From Chthonobacter albigriseus (GTDB lineage: Bacteria; Pseudomonadota; Alphaproteobacteria; Rhizobiales; Pleomorphomonadaceae), in NCBI RefSeq assembly GCF_013839445.1, contig NZ_JACDIT010000001.1:512126-576125 (forward strand): a stretch of 64,000 bases of DNA. Reading direction: 5' to 3'. A model generated the notes under the pieces. The model ran no database searches. It was not told the DNA's origin and saw only the letters and a program-made list of their open reading frames with translations. This document shows, in pieces, positions 50,870 to 58,970 of the stretch. The translations under genes were made by a program, and so were the position numbers. Position 1 is the first letter of the stretch, and each line of letters begins with the position of its first letter.

Positions 50870-52396
50870 TCAGTCGTGGGCCTGGCGAAGCAGCCGGTCC
50901 GGCTTCGGCAGTGCCGCGGTCATGGTCGAGTGGGTGCAATGGAAGGCGGGCTGCGCCACGATCAGCGCGTCGCACACGGCGACCGACAGTTTCGTCTGCA
51001 AGCCAGATTGAATCGTGTTGAGGAAGGCCGGCTGGCTGGAGACCACCGGCAGCACCTGCGCATAGATCGGATCCTGGATCACCTGCGGCAGCTTGTAGAA
51101 GGAGCGCGTCGGAACGAGCAGATGGCGCGGCGGCGTTCCGGCCGGCAGATCCTGGCTGAAGGCGATCAGCGTCTTGACCGGGTCGGAGGTCATGTAGGCC
51201 CTGAAGGCTGCGGCGTCCAAGGCGCAGGCCGCACCGGCGCAGTTGGTGGCGGAGGTGACGAAGGCGTCGGTGTAGAGCTGGGTCACCGGTTGCGCCCCCC
51301 ACGTCGCCGGCACCAGGAAGAGCTTCGTCCAGTCCCCGCCGAAGAGCCCGATGTAGAAGGACTGCTCGGAGAAGCCCATGTAGAGGCTCGAATTGCCCGC
51401 GGCGAAGCGGGCCGCGATCTGATCGCCGCCGAGTTTGTGAAAAGAGCCGTCGATGCATGGGTTGGCCGACCCGTTCAGGCAGAGCGCGGTGAGACTGCCG
51501 AGGTCGCCGATCTCCTGCGGATGGACCGGCGGCGTCACGGCCGCGGGGACGGCGGCATAACCCTCGTCCTGTCCCACCGTGTTGAGGTAGATCGCCGGAA
51601 TGCGCCAGCTGCCGTTGAAGTCCGCGAACAGAACCGGCCGACCAGGCGGCAGCGTCGCCGAATAGGAGAGGAGGCCGGCGAGGCTCGTCACCGCCGCAAG
51701 ACCCTTGTCGAAGCCGAAGAGGAAGTCCTGGCAGAGCCAGCTCGGGGTCGCCCAGGTCTGGCCCTTGTAGGTGACCGCCGCCAGCGCGGCGGGCCAGACG
51801 GCGTTGGGGTCCACGACGGTCGGTGAAACCAGGTTGTTGTCGACGAGATAGGAGAGGTAGAGCATGTCCACCTCCATCACGTCGAAGCCGCCGGAGGCGA
51901 GCAGCCTCGACAGTTCGGATTCGCTGTAGATGTTCAGGTTCGGGTCGAGGACGGCACTGAGCAGGATGTCCGGGTGGGCGGCCTGGAAGCCCCGGACGAT
52001 GGCGGAGACCATCGGGCCGAAGTTGTTGGTCGGGTATGTCGGCAGGTAGTTGTAGAGCGCGACGTTGAGAACGCGCTGCTGGGTGCCGGAGTAGCGGAAG
52101 TGGACGTCCGGGCCGGTCGGCGTCACCCCCATCATCCGCGTCGTCAGCCCGGCGCAGGAGACCCAGTTCAGGGGCGCGGCCGTCCGCGGGCCGAGTTGGA
52201 AACCGCCGTTGGCCGGAACCTGGATCTGCCAGTCGAAGGGAAAGCCGGTGGCGATGGTGTAGCCGTCCGCCGTGCAGGTGATCGGCGCCGGGGTGTCGTT
52301 GGAGATCAGCACCTGCCCGGCTTGGGCCGCCGGCATCGCGATGGCGAGCGCCAAGGCCGCCGCAGCCGTATGTTTCAGACCGAACCACATGGACAT
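50870..52396 (-). CDS. Exported thiaminase-I-like (periplasmic-binding-fold) protein
   Basis: A 508-residue protein with a Sec signal peptide (HTAAAALALAIAMPAAQAG). Residues ~28-105 form an N-terminal Cys-containing beta-rich segment I cannot name. From about residue 108 the sequence resembles bacterial thiaminase I (thiamine pyridinylase), a group II binding-protein fold: RVLNVALYNYLPTY, GGFDVMEVDMLYLSYLVDNNLV, and TWATPSWLCQDFLFGFDKG with Cys222 at the position of the catalytic cysteine. YMGFSEQSFYIG places Glu344 where the catalytic glutamate is expected. If correct it would cleave thiamine outside the cytoplasm; a substrate-binding protein is the alternative. The ATG at 52396 (a second one is two codons on) follows GGGGAGGG. 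A lectin gene follows. Confidence 0.6.
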   Translation of the reverse strand: MSMWFGLKHTAAAALALAIAMPAAQAGQVLISNDTPAPITCTADGYTIATGFPFDWQIQVPANGGFQLGPRTAAPLNWVSCAGLTTRMMGVTPTGPDVHFRYSGTQQRVLNVALYNYLPTYPTNNFGPMVSAIVRGFQAAHPDILLSAVLDPNLNIYSESELSRLLASGGFDVMEVDMLYLSYLVDNNLVSPTVVDPNAVWPAALAAVTYKGQTWATPSWLCQDFLFGFDKGLAAVTSLAGLLSYSATLPPGRPVLFADFNGSWRIPAIYLNTVGQDEGYAAVPAAVTPPVHPQEIGDLGSLTALCLNGSANPCIDGSFHKLGGDQIAARFAAGNSSLYMGFSEQSFYIGLFGGDWTKLFLVPATWGAQPVTQLYTDAFVTSATNCAGAACALDAAAFRAYMTSDPVKTLIAFSQDLPAGTPPRHLLVPTRSFYKLPQVIQDPIYAQVLPVVSSQPAFLNTIQSGLQTKLSVAVCDALIVAQPAFHCTHSTMTAALPKPDRLLRQAHD

Positions 52397-52673
52397 GCCC
52401 TCCCCACAACCGCGGAGAGTAGACGCTTTTATCCATCAAAAATCTACGGATCTTTTGCTCGTAGGAATTGTATTCTTCTCTCTGGCTCGTCTGGCGCAAA
52501 GAAAAAGGTGCCGCGATCTTTCGATCGGGCACCTGGAGCCGCCGGAGCGGAACATCCGAGTCGGGCTGCGGATCGAGCACACCGGAGCCACAGGGAGGAA
52601 AGCGAACCGACGGACAGGGAGGTACCCGGCGGCTACGCGACAACCGGCGGCGGGGAGCCGCCGGGGGAAAAAA

Positions 52674-53435
52674 TCAGTGGATGCCGGTCAGCTTGCAGAT
52701 GCGGCAGACGCTCGGCAGGCGGATGCGGTCGTTCTTCTCGATGGCGATGATGCCGCGGCGCTTCATGTCGGAGAGGACGCGGCTGACCGTCTCGATGGTG
52801 AGGCCGAGGTAGTCGGCGATCTCCTGGCGCGTCATGCGCAGGACCACCACCTTCTCGTCGGACCCGGCGCTCGGGCCGGCGCAGCCCACTTCGCCACGGC
52901 CGGGAACGAAGCGCATCAGGAAGCTCGCCACCCGCTCCTGAGCCGACTTGCGGCCGAGCAGGACGGCGTGGGAGTGAAGCGCCTCGACCCGGTGCATCAG
53001 GCAACGGTTGACGTGGCCCTGCAGTTCGCCGGAGCGCTCGATGTCGCGGCGGTCGAGGATGCGGATCTCGGCCGGGACCAGCGTCTCGGCGTAGCAGTCG
53101 TAGATGCCCGACATCGACATGCCGAAGAGATCGCCCTCGGCGAGAATGTCGACCACCTGCCGGCGGCCGTCTGCCAGGAGGCGGTAGAGCATCACCTGGC
53201 CGCGCATGACCAGGTAGACGTGATCGGCGGAGTCGTCCTCGTGGAAGATGACGTCGTGGGCCTCGTAGCGCTCCAGCCGGGTGCGGGCCGAGGAGAGGTA
53301 GGCCGTCCAGGCCGGGTCGGCGCTGGTGGGGCGGCGCTCCGTGCCGGCATAGCGGCCGGTGCCGACGGGGTGCGTCACCGCAACCGCATCCGGACGATAG
53401 CTGGCATCCGGCCGGGCCTTGAGATCCACGTACAT
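52674..53435 (-). CDS. fixK: FixK-type Crp/Fnr transcription factor
   Basis: A 253-residue Crp/Fnr regulator. The cyclic-nucleotide-binding-like domain (~55-150; IFHEDDSADHVYLVMRGQVMLYR) is followed by a helix-turn-helix at ~200-225 (RQEIADYLGLTIETVSRVL); the ETVSR recognition helix fits TTGA half-sites. There is no N-terminal cysteine cluster; the cysteines are 114, 145, 185, 244 and 247. It is therefore unlikely to sense oxygen with an FNR-type 4Fe-4S centre, which suits a FixK protein controlled by FixLJ. The ATG at 53435 follows GAGGAGGG. The gene is downstream of fixL-fixJ and the receiver gene, and is the likely activator at the boxes before hemA, ccoG, ccoN and hemN. Confidence 0.88.
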   Translation of the reverse strand: MYVDLKARPDASYRPDAVAVTHPVGTGRYAGTERRPTSADPAWTAYLSSARTRLERYEAHDVIFHEDDSADHVYLVMRGQVMLYRLLADGRRQVVDILAEGDLFGMSMSGIYDCYAETLVPAEIRILDRRDIERSGELQGHVNRCLMHRVEALHSHAVLLGRKSAQERVASFLMRFVPGRGEVGCAGPSAGSDEKVVVLRMTRQEIADYLGLTIETVSRVLSDMKRRGIIAIEKNDRIRLPSVCRICKLTGIH

Positions 53436-53594
53436 GTCAGTCCCTCCTCGTCGGACAGCCCTGCGGCCGTCCGCGTGCGGGTTCATGAAGCCGATCGCCC
53501 CGCCCGTCCGCGGGATGCTGCGATACGACCACCGCGGAGATCTTCCGCGGGCGCCCTTCGGATCCGTCCGATCCTGCCGGGTGCCACGTGCCCT

Positions 53595-53608
53595 TTGACG
53601 AGTGTCAG
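53595..53608 (-). promoter_or_regulatory. Imperfect FNR/FixK box upstream of fixK
   Basis: TTGAC-GAGT-GTCAG matches the consensus at all but the last position. It lies 160-173 bp upstream of the fixK start and about 40 bases from a FixJ-like site, so it may serve autoregulation. Confidence 0.5.
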
Positions 53609-53649
53609 GGTAAACGGGTGAGGGGGGGAGCGAAATTCGGTCGGTTACG

Positions 53650-53665
53650 TAAGATCGTCTACTTA
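53650..53665 (-). promoter_or_regulatory. FixJ-like binding site upstream of fixK
   Basis: On the minus strand this reads TAAGTA-GACGAT-CTTA, the same TAAGTA-N6-CTTA layout as the high-affinity FixJ site described for the Sinorhizobium meliloti fixK promoter (recalled from memory). Its position upstream of fixK, in a window with fixJ, supports it. Confidence 0.6.
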
Positions 53666-53738
53666 TGAGTGACGCTGCATCGCTGCGAAAAGTCATGATC
53701 CTTTAACGATTTAGCTCGTCGGATCCACGCAGAAACAC

Positions 53739-54080
53739 TCACCCGGCGATGGCTTCGAGCCAGTCCGCGGCGGGGGGTTTGCGCAGCACGCGCAGGCGCG
53801 GCAGGTCCTGGGTCTCGCGTTCGATGGTGCGGGAGGACTTGCCGGTGATGGCGATGACGCGCGGGGCGTCGTCGAGGGACTCCAGCCAGCGGACGAGTTC
53901 GGCGCCACTCAGGCCGGGGAGGCCGAGATCGACGACGACCGTGTCCGCCGGGTCCGGGACGCCGGCGGCGATCAACGATTCCGCGGAGCTGAAAACATAC
54001 GTCGACAAGCCGGCGGCCGCCAGCATCGTCGCCAGAGCATCGGCAACCGCGGCATCATCTTCGACGATCAGATAGGCCAC
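53739..54080 (-). CDS. Solo receiver-domain protein downstream of fixJ
   Basis: A 113-residue protein that is just a receiver domain. The acidic pair is Asp8/Asp9, the phospho-acceptor is Asp51 (VVVDLGLPGLSG), with Thr79 (AITGKS) and Lys101 (RKPP), so it looks phosphorylatable. The start is GTG at 54080, preceded by GAGGAGG. It lies 71 bases downstream of fixJ and before fixK. Possible roles are a phosphate sink for FixL or a FixT-like modulator of the cascade; FixT proteins are also single receiver-like domains in this setting. Sequence alone does not decide. Confidence 0.82.
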   Translation of the reverse strand: MAYLIVEDDAAVADALATMLAAAGLSTYVFSSAESLIAAGVPDPADTVVVDLGLPGLSGAELVRWLESLDDAPRVIAITGKSSRTIERETQDLPRLRVLRKPPAADWLEAIAG

Positions 54081-54151
54081 GGCCTCCTCGCTACACCAAC
54101 AAGAGGGCTCGCCCGCCCACTCGCTATAATGCGCGATCCGATCAAGAAATT

Positions 54152-54769
54152 TTATCCGTGTTCGCCCGTACTAGCAGTTAAAACGATGCGGACCAGATCG
54201 GCGGCGTTGCGGGCGCCCAGTTTCTCCATGATCCGGGCGCGGTGGACCTCGATCGTGCGGGGCGAAATGCCGAGGCGGCGGCCGGCTTCCTTGTTGGACG
54301 CGCCGGCGGTGATCTCGCGCAGCACGTCGCGCTCGCGCGGGGTGAGGAGGTCGGCGCCGGGGAAGTCGTGCTCGTGGTGGCCGGAGCGGGCCGACTTGGT
54401 GGCGATCGCGTCGCGCACGCGGCCGACAACCGTGTCGGCGTCGAAGGGCTTCTCGATGAAGTCGATGGCGCCGAGCTTGATGGCGTTCACCGCCATCGGG
54501 ATGTCGCCCTGGCCGGAGATGACGAACACCGGCGCCGGAAAGGTGCCGACGTCGAGCGCCTTGAGGATCTCCAGCCCGGAGCGGCCAGGCATGTGGACGT
54601 CGAGCAGGACGCAGTCCGGGGGCGTCGTCTTCACCGCTTCCAGGAAGTCGTCGCCGTTCTCGAAGGAGACGACGGTGAAGCCCTCCACGTCGAACACCAC
54701 GCTCAGGGCGTCGCGCACGGAGGGATCGTCATCGACGATGAAGATGCTCGGGCCGTCAGAATCCGCCAT
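54152..54769 (-). CDS. fixJ: FixJ response regulator
   Basis: A 205-residue regulator with a receiver domain (residues 7-120; IFIVDDDPSVRDALS, phospho-Asp in CVLLDVHMPGRSGLE, FVISGQGDIPMAV, FIEKPFD) and a LuxR-type helix-turn-helix at the C-terminus (LLTPRERDVLREITAGASNKEAGRRLGISPRTIEVHRARIMEKLGA). The linker and motif sequence are those of FixJ. When phosphorylated by FixL at low oxygen it activates fixK. It starts 4 bases after the fixL stop. Confidence 0.92.
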   Translation of the reverse strand: MADSDGPSIFIVDDDPSVRDALSVVFDVEGFTVVSFENGDDFLEAVKTTPPDCVLLDVHMPGRSGLEILKALDVGTFPAPVFVISGQGDIPMAVNAIKLGAIDFIEKPFDADTVVGRVRDAIATKSARSGHHEHDFPGADLLTPRERDVLREITAGASNKEAGRRLGISPRTIEVHRARIMEKLGARNAADLVRIVLTASTGEHG

Positions 54770-54773
54770 GCCA

Positions 54774-55955
54774 TCAGTCCCCTGTCGTGTTGTTGCCGGA
54801 CAGGCCGTCGCCGATCGGCAGCGTCAGAATGAAACGGGCTCCCCGGCCGTCGCCACCGGGATCGAGACCGAGGTCGCCACCATGGTTCTGGGCGATCGAC
54901 CGCGAGATGGCCAATCCCAAGCCCATGCCGGTCTTCTTGGTGGTCGAGAAGGTGCGGAACAGCGTCTGCGACTGTTCGGCGGAGATGCCCGGACCGCTGT
55001 CCTCCACCACCACCAGCGCGCTATCGCCGTCCTGCCGGACGGCCATGCTCACCCATTTGCCGGGGCTGTCCTTGGCCACCTCGACCGCGTTGCGCAGGAG
55101 GTTCATCACGATCTGCTGGATCTGGATCGGATCGACGTCGACCATCACCGGCTCCTTGGGGAAGGAGCGGCGGATCGCCACGGTGGAGCCCTGCGCCACG
55201 AATGCGGCGAGGTCGATGGCCTCGTTGACGATCTGCGACAGATCGACGTGGCTGCGCTCCGGGTCGCGCTTCTCCACCATGTGGCGCATCCGCTGGATGA
55301 TGCCGCCGGCCCGCTCGGCCTCGGCGCGCGCCTTCTCCAGGATGGCGACCAGCCGGTCCGGGTCCATTCCGGTGCCGCCCGTGGAGCGGGCGTGGCGCAT
55401 CACGGTCTGCAGGTAGAGCATCAGCGCGGTCAGCGGCTGGTTCAGCTCGTGGGCGACGGCGGCGCCCATCTCGTCCATCGCCGAGAGGCGCGTCATGTGC
55501 ATGATCTGCGCCTGAAGGTGCGAAAGGCGCTGCTCCACCTGCTTGCGCGGGCGCAAGTCGCGCAAGATGCCAATGAACTGCCGGCCGATGGGCGTCATCG
55601 CCTCGCCGACGGAGAGCTCCACCGGGAACACCGTTCCGTCGCTGTGCCGGCCGCTCACCTCGCGGCCGATGCCGATGATCCGCTTCTCGCCGGTTTCGCG
55701 ATAGTGGCTGATGTAGCCGTCGTGGTCGTCGGCGTAGCGCGGCGGCATGATGATCTTGATGTTGCGGCCGATCACGTCGCCGGCTGCAAATCCGAACAGC
55801 GCCTCGCAGCTCTTGTTGAAGGCGAGGACGATGCCGTTCTCGTCGATCACAACGATACCGTCCGCCGCCGTCTCCATCAGACTGGCGAAACGTGCCTCCG
55901 ATACAGTACTACGGTCGCTCCTGTCGACGTCCGGCTCTCCGGCCCCGCTGTCCAT
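54774..55955 (-). CDS. fixL: FixL-type oxygen-sensing histidine kinase
   Basis: A soluble kinase of 393 residues with no membrane segment. One PAS domain (~20-140) matches the FixL haem PAS: aligned on IIGIGR, His78 (YADDHDGYIS) falls on the proximal haem ligand (His200 of Bradyrhizobium FixL) and Arg98 on the distal Arg220. The kinase core has the phospho-acceptor His169 (AVAHELNQPLTALM), then N-box VMNLLRNAVEVAKDS, DSGPGI and GMGLGLAISRSI. The neighbouring gene is fixJ, 4 bases away. Bradyrhizobium FixL has two PAS domains and Sinorhizobium FixL has membrane helices; this has neither, so it is a minimal cytoplasmic version. Confidence 0.92.
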   Translation of the reverse strand: MDSGAGEPDVDRSDRSTVSEARFASLMETAADGIVVIDENGIVLAFNKSCEALFGFAAGDVIGRNIKIIMPPRYADDHDGYISHYRETGEKRIIGIGREVSGRHSDGTVFPVELSVGEAMTPIGRQFIGILRDLRPRKQVEQRLSHLQAQIMHMTRLSAMDEMGAAVAHELNQPLTALMLYLQTVMRHARSTGGTGMDPDRLVAILEKARAEAERAGGIIQRMRHMVEKRDPERSHVDLSQIVNEAIDLAAFVAQGSTVAIRRSFPKEPVMVDVDPIQIQQIVMNLLRNAVEVAKDSPGKWVSMAVRQDGDSALVVVEDSGPGISAEQSQTLFRTFSTTKKTGMGLGLAISRSIAQNHGGDLGLDPGGDGRGARFILTLPIGDGLSGNNTTGD

Positions 55956-56015
55956 GGCTCTCGGTCGCCTGTTTTTCCGAATCGGCCTATCTGCGTACGT
56001 GTCTTCCCGGACCGA

Positions 56016-57224
56016 TCATAGCATCTGTTCCTTCCGGTCCAACCATTCCTTCAGCCGAGACGCGGCAAGGGAGAGCCTTTCCTCCCCGCGAGCGAAGCAC
56101 ATCCGCATCCAGCCGGCGCCAACCTCGCCGAAAGCGGTGCCGGGCGCCATCCCGACGTTCGCCTCATCCACCAAGCGGATGCCCAACTTGCGGGTGTCGG
56201 GCTCCCCGTCGATCGTGAAAAAGAGGTAGAATGCCCCATCCGGCCTGGCAAACCGCACGCGGCTGGAAGCGCCGAGCGTTCCGGCGACGATGTCCAGGCC
56301 GCGACGGCTGCGGGCGACCTGGTGCGCCAGGAAGCCCTCGCCCTCCTCCAGGGCCGTGACGGCGGCGCGCTGCATGAACACGGCGGTGCCGGAGCTGGTG
56401 TACTGGACGAGGTTGACGATGGTCTCCACGATCGCCGGCGGCACCTCCATCCAGCCGATGCGCCAGCCGGTCATCGCCCAGTTCTTGGAGAAGGTGTTGA
56501 CGAAGATCACCTTGTCGTCCTCGGCCAGGATGTCGTGGAAGGAGGCGGCACGTTCGCCTTCCGCGCCATAGAAGAAACGGCCGTAGACCTCGTCGGCGAT
56601 GATCCAGACGCCGGTTCTCCGCGACAGGGCGAGGATCGCCTGCAGCGTCGCCCGGTCGGCGGTCCAGCCGGTCGGGTTGGAGGGAGAGTTCACGAAGATG
56701 GCGCGGGTGCGCGGCGTCACCGCCTCGGCCAGCGCTTCCACGTCGAGCACCCAGCCGTCGTTGCCGAAACGCATGGGATGCTGCACCACCGTCGCGCCGC
56801 GCAGGCCCGCGGCGGCGGCGAAGTTCGGCCAGGCCGGCGTCGGCACGATCACCTCGTCGCCGGGTCCGGCGACCGCCGTCAGCGCCAGTTCGATCGCGTG
56901 CATGCCGGATGCCGTCACCACGAAGCGGTCGGCAGAGAACGGCTTGCCGAACAAGCCGCCGTAGACCCGGTCGTGGTAGCGGGCCAGTGCTTCGCGCAGT
57001 TCGGGTATGCCCGCCTGGTGGGTGTAGAAGGTCTCGCCGGCCGCCATCGAGCGTGTCGCGGCGCTGCAGATGAACGGCGGCGTCGGCAGGTCGCCTTCGC
57101 CGGCCCACAACGGAACGATGCCCGGCTTGGAAAAGCCGTGACGCATCACCTCGACGATGCCGCTGGGTGGCGCAGAGCGGGCGATCGGGGTCAGAAACCG
57201 GCTGAAATCCAAGGCATCGCTCAT
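56016..57224 (-). CDS. PLP-dependent class I/II aminotransferase
   Basis: A 402-residue fold-type I aminotransferase. The PLP lysine is in VNTFSKNWAMTGWRIGW; the substrate-binding NSPSNPTGW and cofactor-contact DEVYGRFFY are present, and ASGMHAIELALTA is the PLP phosphate region. It resembles aspartate/aromatic-type aminotransferases (AspC family) used for amino-acid or keto-acid interconversion; the substrate cannot be named. The ATG at 57224 follows GGAG. fixL lies 60 bases downstream on the same strand, which may be coincidental. Confidence 0.88.
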   Translation of the reverse strand: MSDALDFSRFLTPIARSAPPSGIVEVMRHGFSKPGIVPLWAGEGDLPTPPFICSAATRSMAAGETFYTHQAGIPELREALARYHDRVYGGLFGKPFSADRFVVTASGMHAIELALTAVAGPGDEVIVPTPAWPNFAAAAGLRGATVVQHPMRFGNDGWVLDVEALAEAVTPRTRAIFVNSPSNPTGWTADRATLQAILALSRRTGVWIIADEVYGRFFYGAEGERAASFHDILAEDDKVIFVNTFSKNWAMTGWRIGWMEVPPAIVETIVNLVQYTSSGTAVFMQRAAVTALEEGEGFLAHQVARSRRGLDIVAGTLGASSRVRFARPDGAFYLFFTIDGEPDTRKLGIRLVDEANVGMAPGTAFGEVGAGWMRMCFARGEERLSLAASRLKEWLDRKEQML

Positions 57225-57258
57225 CGACCGTCACTCCGCTTCCGGGGCATGATACCCG

Positions 57259-57294
57259 AGCCCGGACAAGCGGTGATAACCGCTTGTCCGGGCT
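57259..57294. terminator. Strong perfect hairpin between mscL and the aminotransferase
   Basis: A 16-bp perfect stem (57259-57274 with 57279-57294) and loop GATA follow mscL in its direction of transcription. There is no T-tract, so it may act as a factor-assisted terminator or 3' stabiliser. Confidence 0.65.
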
Positions 57295-57330
57295 AAGCAA
57301 AGTGGCTTTCGCAACGCCCTGCGTCGCGGA

Positions 57331-57744
57331 TCAGCGCCGGGCGAGGAGGTCGCGGATCTCGGTGAGGATCGCGACGTCGGCGGGAACCGGGGTCGATTCG
57401 GGGGCCGCTTCCTGCTTGCGCTTCATCCGGTTCATGCCCTTCACCACCATGAAGAGAACGAAAGCGATGATGGTGAAGTTGATCAGAAGCGTCAGGAAGT
57501 TGCCGTAGGCCAGCGTAGCGCCGACCTTGCGCGCACCTTCCAGGTCATTGACAACCGGCGTGCCGGAGAGCTGGACGTACATGTTGGTGAAGTCGATACC
57601 GCCCGTGATCATGGCGATGATCGGCATGAAGATATCCGCCACGACCGAATTCACCAGGCCGCCGAAGGCGCCGCCGATGATTACGCCGATGGCCAGATCG
57701 ACCATGTTGCCCCTGAGGGCGAATTCCTTGAATTCCTTGAGCAT
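57331..57744 (-). CDS. mscL: Large-conductance mechanosensitive channel
   Basis: A 137-residue channel with the family's N-terminal [38 protein letters not shown], including the gating helix TM1, a short periplasmic loop and TM2 ([28 protein letters not shown]), then a cytoplasmic helix. It releases solutes on osmotic downshock, which fits an organism that accumulates betaine and NAGGN. It is a single gene. Confidence 0.96.
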   Translation of the reverse strand: MLKEFKEFALRGNMVDLAIGVIIGGAFGGLVNSVVADIFMPIIAMITGGIDFTNMYVQLSGTPVVNDLEGARKVGATLAYGNFLTLLINFTIIAFVLFMVVKGMNRMKRKQEAAPESTPVPADVAILTEIRDLLARR

Positions 57745-57944
57745 ACGTCACCTCTCGCCGCTTCATGAAAGACGTGCACGCGAGAAGGGTATACATACTA
57801 GAATGCGAAATTCACGGACTATTAACTGATCAAGACGGGCTTTTCCCCCGTTCCCGTAATGCAAAGCGGCACGGCGACCGGAAGGGTCGCGCGTGCCGTC
57901 AACTGCTGCAACCGCCTGATCGCGGCCGCCTTTCCCGCACCGCG

Positions 57945-58970
57945 TCAGGTGCGCTTGCTTTCCGGGTGCATCGCCTTGGAAATCATCCCGGAGGCCTGTG
58001 CCACCACATGCGAGGATGAACCGACGATCAACGGATCCGGCCCCTTGATGATCGCGAGATCCTTGTTCGGATAGTCCAGCGACGACAGGAAATGCTGCAT
58101 GCAGTTCAAACGCGCACGCTTCTTGTCGTCCGACTTGATGATCGTCCAGGGCGCGTCGGCGGTGTCGGTGTAGAAGAACATCGCCTCCTTGGCCTCGGTG
58201 TAGTCGTCCCACTTGTCCAGCGAGGCGAGGTCGATGGGCGACAGCTTCCACTGCTTCAGCGGGTCGGACTGCCGCGCCAGGAAGCGGCGGCGCTGTTCGT
58301 CGCGGCTGACCGAGAACCAGTACTTGAATAGGCGGATCCCCGAACGGACGAGCATCTGCTCGAACTGGGGGCACTGGCGCATGAACTCGAGGTATTCGTT
58401 CGGCTTGCAGAACCCCATCACCCGTTCCACGCCGGCCCGGTTGTACCAGGAGCGATCGAACAGGCAGAGCTCCCCGGCCGACGGCAGGTGCGCGGCATAG
58501 CGCTGGAAGTACCACTGGGTGCGCTCGCGCTCCGTGGGCTTCTGCAGCGCGACCACCCGCGCCGTGCGGGGATTCAGGTGCTCCATGTAGCGCTTGATCG
58601 TGCCACCCTTGCCGGCCGCGTCGCGGCCTTCGAAGAGGACCATGATCTTCTGGCCGGTCTCCTCGATCCAGCGCTGCGCCTTCAGCAGCTCGCGCTGAAG
58701 CTCAAGCATGTGCTGCTCGTAGGGGCCTTCCCGCATTCGGGAAGCGTAGGGATACTCGCCGGATTCGAAGAGGTGGCGGATCACCGTCGGGTCATGCCGC
58801 ATCTCGGCGACCGTGGGCTTCGGCTTGGCTTTGACCTTAGCCTTCGGTGCATCGGCGGGCGCCGCGGCCGGCGGCGCCGGTTCTGCGGCAGCCTCCACCG
58901 CCGGGGCAACGGTAGTTCCATCGACCGGTGTCAGCAGCAGCGTCGTCTCAGTTTGACCAATCGTATCCAT
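57945..58970 (-). CDS. ppk2: Polyphosphate kinase 2
   Basis: A PPK2-family nucleotide kinase of 341 residues that transfers phosphate between polyphosphate and nucleotides. A low-complexity Ala/Pro/Lys tail (residues ~22-55) precedes the catalytic domain with Walker A FEGRDAAGKGGTIKR (~114-127), the substrate motif LNPRTARVVALQKPTERERTQWYFQRY, Walker B LCLFDRSWYNRAGVE and a C-terminal WKLSPIDLASLDKWDDY. The ATG at 58970 is supported by a G-rich upstream stretch; a longer frame reaches 59036 but would run into the putative FixK box. Single-domain class; ADP or GDP specificity cannot be told. Confidence 0.9.
   Translation of the reverse strand: MDTIGQTETTLLLTPVDGTTVAPAVEAAAEPAPPAAAPADAPKAKVKAKPKPTVAEMRHDPTVIRHLFESGEYPYASRMREGPYEQHMLELQRELLKAQRWIEETGQKIMVLFEGRDAAGKGGTIKRYMEHLNPRTARVVALQKPTERERTQWYFQRYAAHLPSAGELCLFDRSWYNRAGVERVMGFCKPNEYLEFMRQCPQFEQMLVRSGIRLFKYWFSVSRDEQRRRFLARQSDPLKQWKLSPIDLASLDKWDDYTEAKEAMFFYTDTADAPWTIIKSDDKKRARLNCMQHFLSSLDYPNKDLAIIKGPDPLIVGSSSHVVAQASGMISKAMHPESKRT

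Noticed and set aside
52397-52673. FixK box in front of the thiaminase-like/lectin operon
   Set aside because: The AT-richer stretch near 52430-52500 has ATCAA-like words but no TTGAY-N4-RTCAA arrangement.
52640-52673. Terminator of fixK at CGGCGGCGGGGAGCCGCCG
   Set aside because: The hairpin is present, but in the fixK direction the T-run precedes the stem rather than following it, so it is not a standard terminator.
58955-58966. TTTGACCAATCG as another FNR/FixK box inside the ppk2 start
   Set aside because: Only one half-site matches and it lies within the coding sequence.
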